From NCBI RefSeq assembly GCF_022803015.1, contig NZ_JAFKON010000001.1, positions 992,001 through 1,056,000 on the forward strand: DNA of 64,000 nucleotides, written 5' to 3'. This DNA comes from Arthrobacter humicola (GTDB taxonomy: Bacteria; Actinomycetota; Actinomycetes; Actinomycetales; Micrococcaceae). This document shows positions 15,675-25,921 of the stretch, in pieces. Below the pieces are notes generated by a model. It was not told the DNA's origin. It worked only from the letters and a program-made list of their open reading frames with translations, and ran no database searches. Position numbers and translations under genes: made by a program. Position 1 is the stretch's first letter. Each line of letters begins with the position of its first letter.

Positions 15675-17002
15675 TCGAGGGCGGAGGTGAACGTGCGGAC
15701 GTCGCCCGCGCGTCAGGACCAGGAATTGACCGCCGCAGGGTCTTGGGATCGGGTCTGGCGATGGCCGCCACGGCGGGTCTGTTGGGGGCCGGTGCCGCCC
15801 CTCGGGCCAGCGCGGCAGCCCCCGGGGAGGCTGGCCCGTTCCAGGAAGTCAGCGGCCATGCCCTGTACCTCTTGCCGCAGGACCACAAATGGCACACGGG
15901 CGGAATCTTCGACACCGGCCATTTCCAGGAGTGGCACTACTGGACCGGCTTCTTCACCGATGACGACACCGGGGAAAAGTTCGGCATTTTCTATAACCTC
16001 ACGAACAACCCGAGTGCGCCCGGAGGGCCCTCGCTGTGGCAGCAAGGCGTCAGCTTCTCGTTCGGGGACTTCGCCAAGCAGGAGTTGATCTGGGCGCACC
16101 AGCCGACCGCTGTTGGCTCATTGCACGCGACACAGCCGCCGGACTCGACCTCGCCGGACGACTTCCAGTACAGCGCCAAGGGCGAGAACGTGGAAATCAC
16201 CACGGTGTACCGTGCCGAGCCGGACACGTGGCGCTTCCAGTTCACGGGTGTCGCCGCAAACAACGGGGACTCGCCCATCGCCATGGACATGGAGAACACG
16301 GCCCAGTCACCGTACGGCTACATGCCGGTCGGGCTGGGCGGCTTTGAGAACCAGAACATCCCCTGGAACGGGCAGAACCTGGATCCCGCCACCATGTACG
16401 CGCTGTCCTACTATTACACCGGTCCGATTTCGAAGAGTAAGGGCACCGTCACCATCGGCGGTAAGACCCGCCATCTCACCGGCACGATCTGGTTTGAGCA
16501 CCAGTGGGGGAACTTCAACTCCGGGCAGCAGGTGTGGACGACTGCGTATACCTGGGGGGCGCTGACGTTCAACGATGGCACCGTCTTCACCTGGCGCCAG
16601 TGGTACGGCGCGCCCAACGGATCGGCTCCGCTCCAACCGATTCTGGAGATCGGCCGCAACTCGTTTGGGACGCCCAACGGCACACCGCAGGGCAGCCTTA
16701 CCTTTCATGTGGGGAACAATGCGGAGTGGAAAGCGTTGAAGACCTGGAAATCTCCGGTGAGCGGGCGCAACATCGCCACTCAGGTACGACTGACCAGCAC
16801 CTTCGGGATCTGGTACCTCACGAGCGTCTTCGACAACTACGAGATGCCTTGGGGCTACCCGCCCTACGGGAACAATCCCTACAGCTTTGTTGAATCCGCG
16901 ATGTGGGTCCGTACCGGCTCGGTCGACGGGCCGATTGTCGGCCACGCGTTCATGGAGCAGGCCAACCAGTTCACCCTGTACCAGGGTGCAGTTCCCGGGT
17001 AG
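15671..17002 (+). CDS. Tat-exported lipocalin-like / AttH-CrtC family protein
   Basis: A 443-residue secreted protein. The N-terminus has a twin-arginine signal (IDRRRVLGSGLAMAATAGLL, cleavage near APRASAAAP). The mature part resembles the AttH/carotenoid 1,2-hydratase (lipocalin-like) family: FQEWHYWTGFFTDDDTGEKF, GIFYNLTNNPSAPGG and the family hallmark TIWFEHQWGNF. These proteins are two-lipocalin beta-barrels that act on or bind lipid or terpenoid molecules. Export by Tat suggests a folded, possibly cofactor-bearing enzyme outside the membrane. GTG 15671 is taken because it overlaps the mini-ORF stop. No clear partner gene is adjacent. Confidence 0.8.
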   Translation: MIEGGGERADVARASGPGIDRRRVLGSGLAMAATAGLLGAGAAPRASAAAPGEAGPFQEVSGHALYLLPQDHKWHTGGIFDTGHFQEWHYWTGFFTDDDTGEKFGIFYNLTNNPSAPGGPSLWQQGVSFSFGDFAKQELIWAHQPTAVGSLHATQPPDSTSPDDFQYSAKGENVEITTVYRAEPDTWRFQFTGVAANNGDSPIAMDMENTAQSPYGYMPVGLGGFENQNIPWNGQNLDPATMYALSYYYTGPISKSKGTVTIGGKTRHLTGTIWFEHQWGNFNSGQQVWTTAYTWGALTFNDGTVFTWRQWYGAPNGSAPLQPILEIGRNSFGTPNGTPQGSLTFHVGNNAEWKALKTWKSPVSGRNIATQVRLTSTFGIWYLTSVFDNYEMPWGYPPYGNNPYSFVESAMWVRTGSVDGPIVGHAFMEQANQFTLYQGAVPG

Positions 17003-17124
17003 CGGCTGCGGCTCGCATGTCCCGCACACCGCGCGCGGGAGGCGGTGGCCCCGAACGGGAACGAACGCCGTAGCGACATCCAGTCATCGAACGCGGCTAT
17101 GTCTTCGCCCGCGGGTTCGGACAA

Positions 17125-17790
17125 TCACATGGAGGTGACGCCGCGTACACGGTGGCCAACGGCGATCGACTCCCCAGAGATGGCTCCAGCGATCGGAGAC
17201 ACGAGGAAAGCGATCAAAGCAGCAACGTCGGAGGGCCGGACCTCTCCCCCCTTGCAGCGGCGTCCTCGCGGACAACGCCGGGCCTCACGGTGTTGACCGT
17301 GACACCCGTGCCGGCGAGGCAGTCGGCAAGGTTCTTCGCTGTGATGATGAGCGCCGCATTTCGCACCGCCCCCGTCACATTCCCGGTGACGAAAGCATTT
17401 TGACCGGAGACCCCGATGATGCGCCCATAGCCCGACTCGGTCGTGACCGCCAGCGCGGCGTTCGCGACTCTGAGAAAACCGAGCACCTTGGCATCCATGG
17501 GCTTCAAGCACCTCCCTCGGGTCAGAATTGCGCGCCGGATCGAGGGTCTGCGCGCTTGGCCCCGCCGCGACGACGACGCCGTCCAGGCGACCATGTTGTT
17601 CGAGCAGCGTGGAGACCCCCTCGGAGACGGATGCATCGTCGCGGGCATCGAGGACGAAACCCCGCTCCCGCTGCGCGACGCAACCACCGCAACGGCACCC
17701 TCCGCACGAAGACGGTCGACCACTCCGCCGCCGATCACCCCGGTCCCTCCGACGACCAGCACAACGCGTCCGCGGTGCTCGACGCTGCCA
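17125..17790 (-). pseudogene. decayed short-chain dehydrogenase (three frameshifts)
   Basis: An SDR gene can be reassembled by moving between two frames. RVVLVVGGTGVIGGGVVDRL (nucleotide motif, near 17766) passes near 17665 to GFVLDARDDASVSEGVSTLL and LDGVVVAAGPSAQ. It returns near 17505 to MDAKVLGFLRVANAALAVTT, YGRIIGVSGQNAF and TGAVRNAALIITAKNLADCL. It shifts again near 17260 to RPSDVAALIAFLVSPIAGAI and SGESIAVGHRV before the stop at 17125. The reassembled protein has normal SDR length. Its 5' end overlaps the TetR remnant on the plus strand, suggesting a former divergent regulator-enzyme pair. Confidence 0.8.
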
Positions 17791-18200
17791 CGGCCCGGTT
17801 CGCCACTGACGGTTTCGTCGCGACGACGATCCGGCGCGTCGCCGCCGATGCCGGCGTGGACGCGTCCCAGGTGATGCAGTTCTTCCGCTCCAAAGACAAG
17901 CTGTTCGCGGCCGTCATGTCCGTCCCGGCGTCGGCCCTTGAACGGTTCAGCACGGCTTTCGAGGGCCCGGACGAGCATCGCGGGGAGCGCGTCGTCCGCG
18001 CCTACCTCGACGCTTGGGAGGGCCCTGCCACCGATTCCCAACCACTGATGGCGATGCTCCGTGGTGCGATCGTCAATGACCAAGCAAGCGCACAACTGCG
18101 TGAGTTCATCCAGTCCCGCCTGCTGCACGGCACCATTGGACGCAGCGATGACGATGCCGCTCTCCGCGCTGGACTCGCCTCATCCGCGACCCGAGGCGGG
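17775..18200 (+). pseudogene. TetR family regulator remnant (truncated, no normal start)
   Basis: About 130 residues of a TetR repressor: VLDAATARFATDGFVATTIR, VAADAGVDASQVMQFFRSKD and KLFAAVM form the helix-turn-helix, followed by part of the ligand domain (FIQSRLLHGTIGR). Similarity stops near DDDAALRAGLASS. The N-terminus overlaps the start of the SDR pseudogene, with no ATG and no ribosome binding site; GTG 17775 is the only nearby start-like codon. The open frame continues without stop into the GAF-ANTAR gene, which I regard as accidental. Confidence 0.7.
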
Positions 18201-18329
18201 TGTGACGGGACCTACTGGTTATCGCAGCAGAAGCGGAGCATACTCGAAGAACTGCCGGTCGTGCTGATTTGCCGTCCTCCGGTGCCCCCTGTCAAGGGTC
18301 GTTGTCAGGGCCGATTGAGGAATGTGCCC

Positions 18330-19073
18330 ATGGCCGATGATCCACATCTGTTGTTCCCGGATCTCCTCGTCGACCACTTGCAGGATCTTGTCCTGAAAAC
18401 TGAGGGCGTGAAGGAGATGCTGGATGAACTCGCCGAGTTCTCCGCCGTCACCTTGGCCGACCCCGCCATCGCCTTCTGCAGCATCACGCTGATTCAGCGA
18501 AAGAAGCCAGTGACCGTGGCCAGCAGCGAAGAACGCGCCATCCGGCTGGATGAAACTCGATACAGTTCTGGCGATGGGCCCTGCCTGTCAGCGATCCGCC
18601 AGCAGGTCGTCGTGCATGTGCCTGATCTGACAAACGAATACCGCTGGCCCACCTACACCGCGGCCACGCTGAAGGCCGGAGTGGGATCCAGCCTCTCCAT
18701 ACCGCTGATCCTTGAGGGCGAGGCGGAAGCGGGCCTTAACCTCTACTCCACCCGCTCCCATGGATTCACCGGTGAGGACATCAGCACGGTTGAAACATAT
18801 TCCTATCATGTGTCCAAAGCACTTCGCCTGGCCGTGCGGATCAGCCAGCTGGCCGAGGCGAAAACCAACCTCATTGCTGCTATGGAATCCCGGACCACCA
18901 TCGACCTGGCGTGCGGCGCCATCATGGCGCAAAACCGGTGCAGCCAGGACACGGCCATGAAGATACTGAGGATCGCTTCCAACACCCGGAACGTCAAACT
19001 CCGGGACATCGCCGCATCAGTGGTCGCTTCAGTCTCTCAGGACCCGAGGGTCCGGACGCACTTTGACGCGTAA
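18330..19073 (+). CDS. GAF-ANTAR domain protein (RNA-binding antiterminator type)
   Basis: A 247-residue protein. Residues about 30-165 are a GAF domain (AIAFCSITLIQRKKPVTVAS, SSGDGPCLSAIRQQVVVHVP, GVGSSLSIPLILEGEAEAGL). The C-terminal 55-60 residues are an ANTAR domain (ESRTTIDLACGAIMAQNRCS, QDTAMKILRIASNTRNVKLR). ANTAR domains bind paired RNA hairpins and prevent transcription termination; the GAF part would sense a small signal. ATG 18330 is chosen (GAGGA upstream, family-like start MADDPHLLFPDLL) although the frame is open back to 17400 through a TetR remnant. Its RNA targets are not visible here. Such genes are frequent in Micrococcaceae. Confidence 0.85.
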   Translation: MADDPHLLFPDLLVDHLQDLVLKTEGVKEMLDELAEFSAVTLADPAIAFCSITLIQRKKPVTVASSEERAIRLDETRYSSGDGPCLSAIRQQVVVHVPDLTNEYRWPTYTAATLKAGVGSSLSIPLILEGEAEAGLNLYSTRSHGFTGEDISTVETYSYHVSKALRLAVRISQLAEAKTNLIAAMESRTTIDLACGAIMAQNRCSQDTAMKILRIASNTRNVKLRDIAASVVASVSQDPRVRTHFDA

Positions 19074-19327
19074 GGACGGTTTTCAAGCGGCCTGAACACA
19101 ATCGGGGCGGGTGCAATAGCAGCGGCTTTGGTCCCGCGGCGCCCGCCCACCTGGTGCGTTGGCCGTGGCAGGACTGGTCCATCCTGGACCGACGGCAGCG
19201 GCGCGCTCCCGACGCCCGTCGGCCGCCGCAGGCCACGGCGGTGGATCTATCGTTGGCCTGACGCGCCGGGCGGACCATAACTTGACTCTGCGGCTCCCGT
19301 CCCGGGTCAGGACCTACACTCCTGACC

Positions 19328-20023
19328 ATGACCACCCACAACGAACGGCGGGCCCGAGCGGAACACCGTTGGCCCGCCGTCATCGGCCTTCTCATCGCCT
19401 TGGCGCTGTACGCCACGCTGCCCACAACGTTCCTGCCGGCAGTACGCTACTCCGTTGTCGTCGTCGGCCTGGCGCTGCTGATTCCGCTTATTGTCCTGAA
19501 TCCACGCAGGCTGGTCCGTGAAACCCGCTGGTCTAGGTACCTTTCTGTCGGCCAGGCCCTGTTGCTTGTCGTGGCCAACGAGGCAGCACTCGTCCAACTC
19601 GTCATTCTCCTGACGAACTCCGGCAACAGCAACGGGCCGACGCTGCTGCTCGCGGCTCTCCAGGTTTGGGTTACAAACGTCATCGCCTTCGCCTTGGTCT
19701 ACTGGGAACTTGACCGGGGCGGTCCAGTCATCCGGCGCCACGCCCCGCGCCATGAGCTGCCCCTGGCAGACTTCCGGTTCCCCCAGGACGAAGACCACGA
19801 CGCAGTGAAGGAAGTTGCCGCCCGGTCCTCCGTGAAGACGGACTGGACGGCTTCCTTTGTCGACTACGTCTACTTTTCGCTTTCCAACTCGATGGCTTTC
19901 AGCCCCACCGACACGATGCCCCTTTCGCCAAGGGCAAAATCCCTGATGGGCGTGGAGGCCTTCGGAGGGTTCGTGCTGCTCGCACTCGTCATCGCCCACG
20001 CCGTCTCCCTCCTTGGTCAGTAG
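19328..20023 (+). CDS. integral membrane protein, DUF1345/ion-channel-like
   Basis: A 231-residue protein with about six membrane segments (e.g. AVIGLLIALALYATLP, YSVVVVGLALLIPLIVL, GGFVLLALVIAHAVSLL). The segment DYVYFSLSNSMAFSPTDTMP followed by LSPRAKSLMGVEAF occupies the place of a pore loop and last-helix entry in ion-channel-like small membrane proteins. The K+ selectivity sequence TVGYG is not present. The ribosome binding site is poor. A terminator follows at 20114. Function unknown. Confidence 0.68.
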   Translation: MTTHNERRARAEHRWPAVIGLLIALALYATLPTTFLPAVRYSVVVVGLALLIPLIVLNPRRLVRETRWSRYLSVGQALLLVVANEAALVQLVILLTNSGNSNGPTLLLAALQVWVTNVIAFALVYWELDRGGPVIRRHAPRHELPLADFRFPQDEDHDAVKEVAARSSVKTDWTASFVDYVYFSLSNSMAFSPTDTMPLSPRAKSLMGVEAFGGFVLLALVIAHAVSLLGQ

Positions 20024-20113
20024 CCCCCGACCAGCAACAGGCCCTCCACGAAAGACAGCTGTTCGATGATCGACGCGCCCTGTTCCTCCGCGCTCGTACC
20101 GGGAGACAGGAAT

Positions 20114-20145
20114 GGCTCCTTCCTCAAGAGGAACGGAGCCTTTCT
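20114..20145 (+). terminator. intrinsic terminator after the membrane protein
   Basis: GGCTCC-TTCCT (20114-20124) pairs with AGGAA-C-GGAGCC (20129-20140) with one bulged C, followed by TTTCT. It lies about 90 bases past the stop at 20023. Confidence 0.65.
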
Positions 20146-20450
20146 GCAGCCAGTATTGCGATACCCCACCTCCAGAGACCTAAGCAAGAAACCATCGCAT
20201 AATTGCCGTTCCAACTTTTGGCACGCAGGTCAATTTGTGCCGGCCCTTTCCGTGGCTGCCTCGCCGACCACTCCCCCCAAAGTCCTTAACGCTTTTCACC
20301 TCGCCGACGCGCGGAGTTTCGTCGAATCGGGCTTGGCCCGTGCTCTGGACAGGGCCGCCGGAACTCCGTTAGATTCGGAACAGTCCTAGACAGGCCTTCC
20401 GGGTTGGGACCCTTTGCCGTCGGGTGCACGGCCGCAAAGAGAGCCGCTGT
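20146..20450 (+). other. intergenic stretch without a supported gene
   Basis: About 300 bases between the terminator and the repeat-associated upstream region of the 84-residue gene. Small frames here have no protein-like character. No promoter stands out. Confidence 0.5.
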
Positions 20451-20535
20451 AGCCGAACGGCGGCATAAGAATGCACCCGCGGAGAAGAGCCCCTCATGGC
20501 CACCTCGCACTTCGAAAGATTCCTCCTTGAAGCCA
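20451..20535 (+). repeat. 85-bp diverged repeat, copy A (5' end of the 84-residue gene)
   Basis: Aligns without gaps to 25214-25298; by hand count 66 of 85 positions agree. The copy covers 45 bases of leader and the first 13 codons of the 84-residue gene. Conserved blocks include AGCCGAACGG, CCGCGGA and TTCGAA.GATTCCTCC. Confidence 0.75.
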
Positions 20536-20750
20536 CCATCCCCGACGAAACGCACCATCCCTTAGGGCCAGATTGTCTCTACGGCCTGTACACAAGTTGG
20601 TGCCTGCTTCATAACATCACCCCCGTGGAGGATGTCACCTTCCGGTCAGCCATGCAGCGCTGTGGCGTCGATCTGCGCAACAGCCATCGGCGGATTACGG
20701 GACAGGCCGCAAGAGACTACATCCTGGCCAGCTACCCCGCGACGGCCTGA
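20496..20750 (+). CDS. 84-residue hypothetical protein, member of a locally duplicated family
   Basis: A small soluble protein: MATSHFERFLLEATIPDETH, then LYGLYTSWCLLHNITPV, FRSAMQRCGVDLRNSHRRIT and AARDYILASYPATA. The pattern (helix, LYxxYxxWC, then a winged-helix-like Arg-rich end) recalls small DNA-binding domains of replication or plasmid proteins, but I cannot name a family. GGAGAAGAG precedes ATG 20496 by a slightly long spacer. Its 5' end is duplicated in decayed form at 25214-25298, where the start codon is lost. Confidence 0.6.
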   Translation: MATSHFERFLLEATIPDETHHPLGPDCLYGLYTSWCLLHNITPVEDVTFRSAMQRCGVDLRNSHRRITGQAARDYILASYPATA

Positions 20751-20764
20751 GCATGTTCCGTCGA

Positions 20765-21159
20765 CCTTCCAAGGCCCGCGCGCGGATGCCGCCAAGGCTC
20801 CGGCCGACGACGTCGACGTCGGCACACATGCTGGAAATGCTGGACCGGCGGTCGTAACACTCGTGGACGACGCCACTACCCAAGCCAGCATCAACATCTT
20901 CACAAAGGGGCTCGCCCAACGGCTGGTCCCCAAGGGCATTCGGGTCAAGGCCGTGGCGCCCGGGCCGATCCGGACGCCACTGCAGGTCGGCAGCGGCCAG
21001 CCGAAGGAGGCTTTGCCCGAGTTCGGCAAGGACACGCCGCTGGGCCGCGCCGGCCAGCCCGCGGAACTGGCACCGGCTTACTCGTTCCTGGCTTCCACGG
21101 AATCCAGCTTCGTCGTGGGCGCAACCCTCAACGTCAACGGGGGCAGCACCACCCCATGA
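20765..21159 (+). pseudogene. C-terminal fragment of a short-chain dehydrogenase
   Basis: The frame ends with the last third of a classical SDR close to the general stress YdaD/YhdG-like group: TQASINIFTKGLAQRLVPKG, IRVKAVAPGPIRTPLQVGSG, TPLGRAGQPAELAPAYSFLA and ESSFVVGATLNVNGG. The Rossmann nucleotide-binding half is absent, and the catalytic YxxxK tyrosine region is replaced by DDATTQAS. There is no start codon at a sensible position. It is a remnant beside the small stress-type genes that follow. Confidence 0.82.
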
Positions 21160-21171
21160 CCAAGCGGGCCC

Positions 21172-21414
21172 CTATTCGTCGTGGCCCTGGTCCCGGCTCA
21201 TCTGGTCCTCGGCCGGGGGCGTCTCTCCCGGAGGCACTCCCCCGCCGGGCTCCAGCCCGGTGATCTTTCCGCTGAGCGGATCCGGGTTGGCCGAGGCAGC
21301 CGGCTCGACGGCCGGATCACCCCCCGTGTCCGGATGCGCTGCATGTTCCCCGTAATCCGCCTCCTGAAGCGGATCCGGGTTGGCCGGGTCACTCTCGGGA
21401 TGATACGTACTCAT
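21172..21414 (-). CDS. small acidic Pro-rich protein, possibly DUF6480-like
   Basis: An 80-residue polar protein beginning MSTYHPESDPANPDPLQEAD and ending with GLEPGGGVPPGETPPAEDQ. The GGGVPPGETPPAE block is of the kind seen in a small actinobacterial family (I believe DUF6480, from memory), here without the C-terminal membrane segment I associate with it. ATG 21414 has AAAGGA upstream and is preferred over the 21648 frame start. It is divergent from the gene at 21530 with motif copy 3 between them, so both may share control. Confidence 0.65.
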   Translation of the reverse strand: MSTYHPESDPANPDPLQEADYGEHAAHPDTGGDPAVEPAASANPDPLSGKITGLEPGGGVPPGETPPAEDQMSRDQGHDE

Positions 21415-21455
21415 GATTGTTTCCTTTCCCTCGTGTGGCGTCTCTGGACTATTTG

Positions 21456-21470
21456 TAAGCATGCTGATAA
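21456..21470 (+). promoter_or_regulatory. TAAGCATGCTGAT motif, copy 3
   Basis: TAAGCATGCTGATAA lies between two divergent small acidic protein genes: 60 bases from ATG 21530 on the plus strand and 42 bases from ATG 21414 on the minus strand. It is identical over 13 bases to copies at 10228 and 12257. Confidence 0.65.
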
Positions 21471-21529
21471 TTCTGGAACCGTCAAGGGCGGGGAATCCGA
21501 AACAGTCAAGCGATGTGAGGAGCAAAGCG

Positions 21530-21931
21530 ATGGGAATTGGTGACAGCATCAAAAAAGCCGCGGAAAACGCCATGGAGGACCTGGCCGGGACCTCCAGGTC
21601 GACCGATGACGCGCATGTGCCCGAGCCGGGCGCACCCGACGAGGACATCCGGGTTCATTCGTCCATCAGCGAGGGGTCCAACGCCATGGACGATGCCAAG
21701 GAGACACTCCGCCGTAGCGAAGACGAGCAGCAGCTACCGGACGAAAACGCAGCCCCCGGCGGCGAGGCGAAAACCGGCGACCCCGAGGTTTCGGATGCAG
21801 ACAGTGCGGTCCGTGAGGTTCCGCGGGACGTGCCGGGCCCGGCAGGCCTGCCCGGCCCGGACCCGGACGTGCTCCGCGCTGACCCATTAGAGGGTGACGA
21901 GGATCCCTCCAAGGAAATGGGCCGAAGCTGA
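21530..21931 (+). CDS. acidic disordered stress-type protein, CsbD-like start
   Basis: A 133-residue hydrophilic protein. The start MGIGDSIKKAAENAMEDLAG resembles the first helix of CsbD-type general stress proteins. The rest is Asp/Glu/Pro-rich and probably disordered (HVPEPGAPDEDIRV, GPAGLPGPDPDVLRADPLE). There is no membrane segment. ATG 21530 has GTGAGGAGC upstream. It is under motif copy 3. A stress role is inferred from composition and neighbourhood only. Confidence 0.65.
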   Translation: MGIGDSIKKAAENAMEDLAGTSRSTDDAHVPEPGAPDEDIRVHSSISEGSNAMDDAKETLRRSEDEQQLPDENAAPGGEAKTGDPEVSDADSAVREVPRDVPGPAGLPGPDPDVLRADPLEGDEDPSKEMGRS

Positions 21932-22396
21932 AGGGCACCCTCCCGGACCCGAACGTAGAGACGTCGTGACGTGGTGGAGGTTCGCCGACTCTGGCGGCAT
22001 CGCGGATCGTTTCTCGTTCTGTGGGCAGATATCAGCCAAATCGGCCCGAAATCAGTCCGGCTCCGCGAGGGCTACATCGCCTACAGCCCGGCTCTCCACA
22101 AGGGAACCCAGACGCGGTAGACCCGAAGATCGCCAAGGCTCACCAATATTAAGTGTCTGTCCCGGGCGCCGGTTGGCGCGTTAGGCAATTCTTTCTCTGG
22201 CCGCGGTAGCCCGCAGGAACCCGGCACGCCGGCCATCTCCGGGATGTCCGCCCCGGCGAGGGCGTCAAACATGTTGGTCAGTTGATCCGTCGGGTGGGTG
22301 ACGAACGGCCCGGCAGCCATCAAGGCCGCAGCCCACTCCCGGCCGAGGCGATCGACGGAGACAAGGACTAGCTGATCCCTGCTGGGAAACTGCCAA
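21932..22396 (+). other. intergenic stretch without a recognised gene
   Basis: About 465 bases between the acidic protein and the end of acs. A minus-strand frame (about 22390 to 22081) reads somewhat protein-like (LVLVSVDRLGREWAAALMAA, FVTHPTDQLTNMFDALAGAD) but has no start with a ribosome binding site, overlaps the acs stop and matches no family I know. It may be a remnant. No terminator for acs is evident. Confidence 0.45.
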
Positions 22397-24376
<1,980 letters not shown>

Positions 24377-24382
24377 GGCCTG

Positions 24383-25057
24383 TCACCGTCGTCCCACCGG
24401 AAGCACAGTCCGTTTGTAGGTGGAGTTGGCGACCACCGCGAGGGAGCAGTACCAGGCAATCAGCGCCGTCACGATGCCAAGCCAGCCGCCCAGCATCGAC
24501 AGCCCGGCTGCCCCGAAGAAGGCGCCGAGAAACAGCGCAATGAAGGTCAGGGTCAAGAAGACAAAAACGGCAAAGACACCCATGCTGACGCGCCAAGCTG
24601 AAACGGTCATGTAGGCGGTAAAGATTGCCCAGCCCAGAAGATAGAGGCCGACAGCTTTGCCGGCGTCCGCTGCCGGAAGACTGCCCGCGCTGAACTGGCT
24701 CAGGAACCAGAAGGACAGCCAGAAGGCTCCGTACGAGCAGAACGCCGTCGCACCGAAAACGTTGCGGTTGGCAAATTCCCAGATTCCGGCGGCGAACTGC
24801 GCCATGCCGCCGTAGAACAGTGCCAGTCCCAGGACAACGGGTTCGACTGCTTTGGGGATCAGGCCGGCATTGATGACACTGAGGACAAACGTGGTCATTG
24901 CGAAAGCGCCCAGACCTAAAGCTGCCGGATCGGCAAAGGGTGGGCTGGCGCTCCCCTGTGGAGACACAACTGCGTCTTGGGCTGGTACGGGATTTACAGC
25001 CCTGCGACCACCTCCCGCCGGGACGGTCCCCGCCGCGGAGCTTGACTCGACACTCAT
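24383..25057 (-). CDS. satP: acetate uptake transporter (SatP/GPR1/FUN34/YaaH family)
   Basis: A 224-residue inner-membrane protein with six membrane segments. The family signature is readable as ADPAALGLGAFAMTTFVLSV (the NPAPLGL motif in variant form), followed by VVLGLALFYGGMAQFAAGIW and EFANRNVFGATAFCSYGAFW. The N-terminal 45 residues are polar. CAAGGAG lies before ATG 25057. It is the first gene of an operon with acs. An inverted repeat at 25077-25096 in its leader may be the control site. Confidence 0.9.
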   Translation of the reverse strand: MSVESSSAAGTVPAGGGRRAVNPVPAQDAVVSPQGSASPPFADPAALGLGAFAMTTFVLSVINAGLIPKAVEPVVLGLALFYGGMAQFAAGIWEFANRNVFGATAFCSYGAFWLSFWFLSQFSAGSLPAADAGKAVGLYLLGWAIFTAYMTVSAWRVSMGVFAVFVFLTLTFIALFLGAFFGAAGLSMLGGWLGIVTALIAWYCSLAVVANSTYKRTVLPVGRR

Positions 25058-25076
25058 GGCACGACTCCTTGGTCAA

Positions 25077-25096
25077 CACCAGCACCATTGCTGGTG
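25077..25096 (-). promoter_or_regulatory. inverted repeat in the satP-acs leader
   Basis: CACCAGCA (25077-25084) and TGCTGGTG (25089-25096) form a perfect 8-bp inverted repeat with a 4-base centre. It ends 20 bases upstream of the satP start and just before its ribosome binding site. It may be a regulator operator or an RNA hairpin; the sequence cannot decide. Confidence 0.5.
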
Positions 25097-25213
25097 ACGT
25101 ATAACAGGTTACTCCTGACTGCGCAAGGCCAACATCGAAACTGAACCCGGTTTCGTTGGTTGCTTGACCGGGCGAGCAATTCGCCCATGTGCAAAGTATT
25201 CGGCGAACCGTCG

Positions 25214-25298
25214 AGCCGAACGGTGGCACATGGGTGCATCCGCGGATAAGAGTCACCGAAAACCACCTTGCCCTTCGAACGATTCCTCCCGGAAGCCA
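25214..25298 (+). repeat. 85-bp diverged repeat, copy B (decayed start of an 84-residue-type gene)
   Basis: Matches 20451-20535 without gaps at 66 of 85 positions. The reading frame after the lost ATG gives TTLPFERFLPEAK against ATSHFERFLLEAT in copy A. The start codon (CTCATGGCC in copy A) is CCGAAAACC here, and similarity ends after about 13 codons, so this is a relic. Confidence 0.7.
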
Positions 25299-25716
25299 AG
25301 GGTGCCTTCACATCCTAGGAGAGTGATCGGTAACGATACGGAAGAACTCAGGGGGGCGGCCGGGTTGCGACGCGGCGGGAAGAAGACGCGTACAGGCAGT
25401 ACGAGCCCGATCAACGAGAGGGCAATATAGACGACCTGGTGGATGTGATCCGTACCGGGTGGGAGGTTTCCAAGCAGGTGGGCCACCAGAAAACGGGGTA
25501 GAACCAGAGCGCGCACCACGCCCACCGCTCGATGCGCCGATATGGCACAAGCACGATCAGGGTCCCGAAAAGGCCGAGTCCGGTCGAGGCGAGACCGTCC
25601 GCACGATACAAGGCGGCGTCCCCACCCGTCGGAACGACCGCGACCACGACACCAAAGACGAGGATGGCCAAGCTAACGATCGCGAGGCAGATCCAGCCTA
25701 TCTGCACCGTCAGCTT
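25253..25716 (-). pseudogene. frameshifted small membrane protein
   Basis: Starting at ATG 25716 the frame reads MKLTVQIGWICLAIVSLAIL, VFGVVVAVVPTGGDAA and RIERWAWCALWFYPVFWW, then becomes nonsense. Near 25485 the protein-like reading continues in another frame: VAHLLGNLPPGTDHIHQVVY, IALSLIGLVLPVRVFFPPRR. Joined, it gives a four-helix membrane protein of about 120 residues. One missing or extra base within TTTTCTGGTGGCCC explains the break. No family name is known to me. Confidence 0.7.
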
Positions 25717-25804
25717 CATCGCGAGCACGACGTCACCTTACACCGCGCACGGGAGTTGACGGCCCGTGTGATGCTCACCCGAAACCTCCTATCCCACGTT
25801 TTTG

Positions 25805-25882
25805 GGAACATTCAAATGAACGCGCGCACCTCACGGTTCACTTGACAATATTTCTGAGTCAACTCAAACTTGACTAGACTCA
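25805..25882 (+). promoter_or_regulatory. control region of the quinone reductase gene with TetR-type operator (25855-25882)
   Basis: TTGACA at 25842-25847 is a good -35. The 28-base site 25855-25882 has outer arms TGAGTC/GACTCA and inner AGTCAA/TTGACT. It agrees at 19 of 28 positions with the palindrome in front of the TetR gene (30010-30037). A shared 12-mer GGAACATTCAAA also lies upstream of both (25805-25816 and 29984-29995). I infer that the TetR protein at 30064 binds both. Confidence 0.65.
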
Positions 25883-25921
25883 TTTTTCACCAAGCCTTAC
25901 GTCATAGAGGAGCAGCACGCC

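Noticed and set aside
17400..18329. in-frame TetR-GAF-ANTAR fusion protein
   Set aside because: TetR part lacks a start and its C-terminal half, overlaps an antisense pseudogene, and the ANTAR gene has its own ribosome binding site and ATG at 18330.
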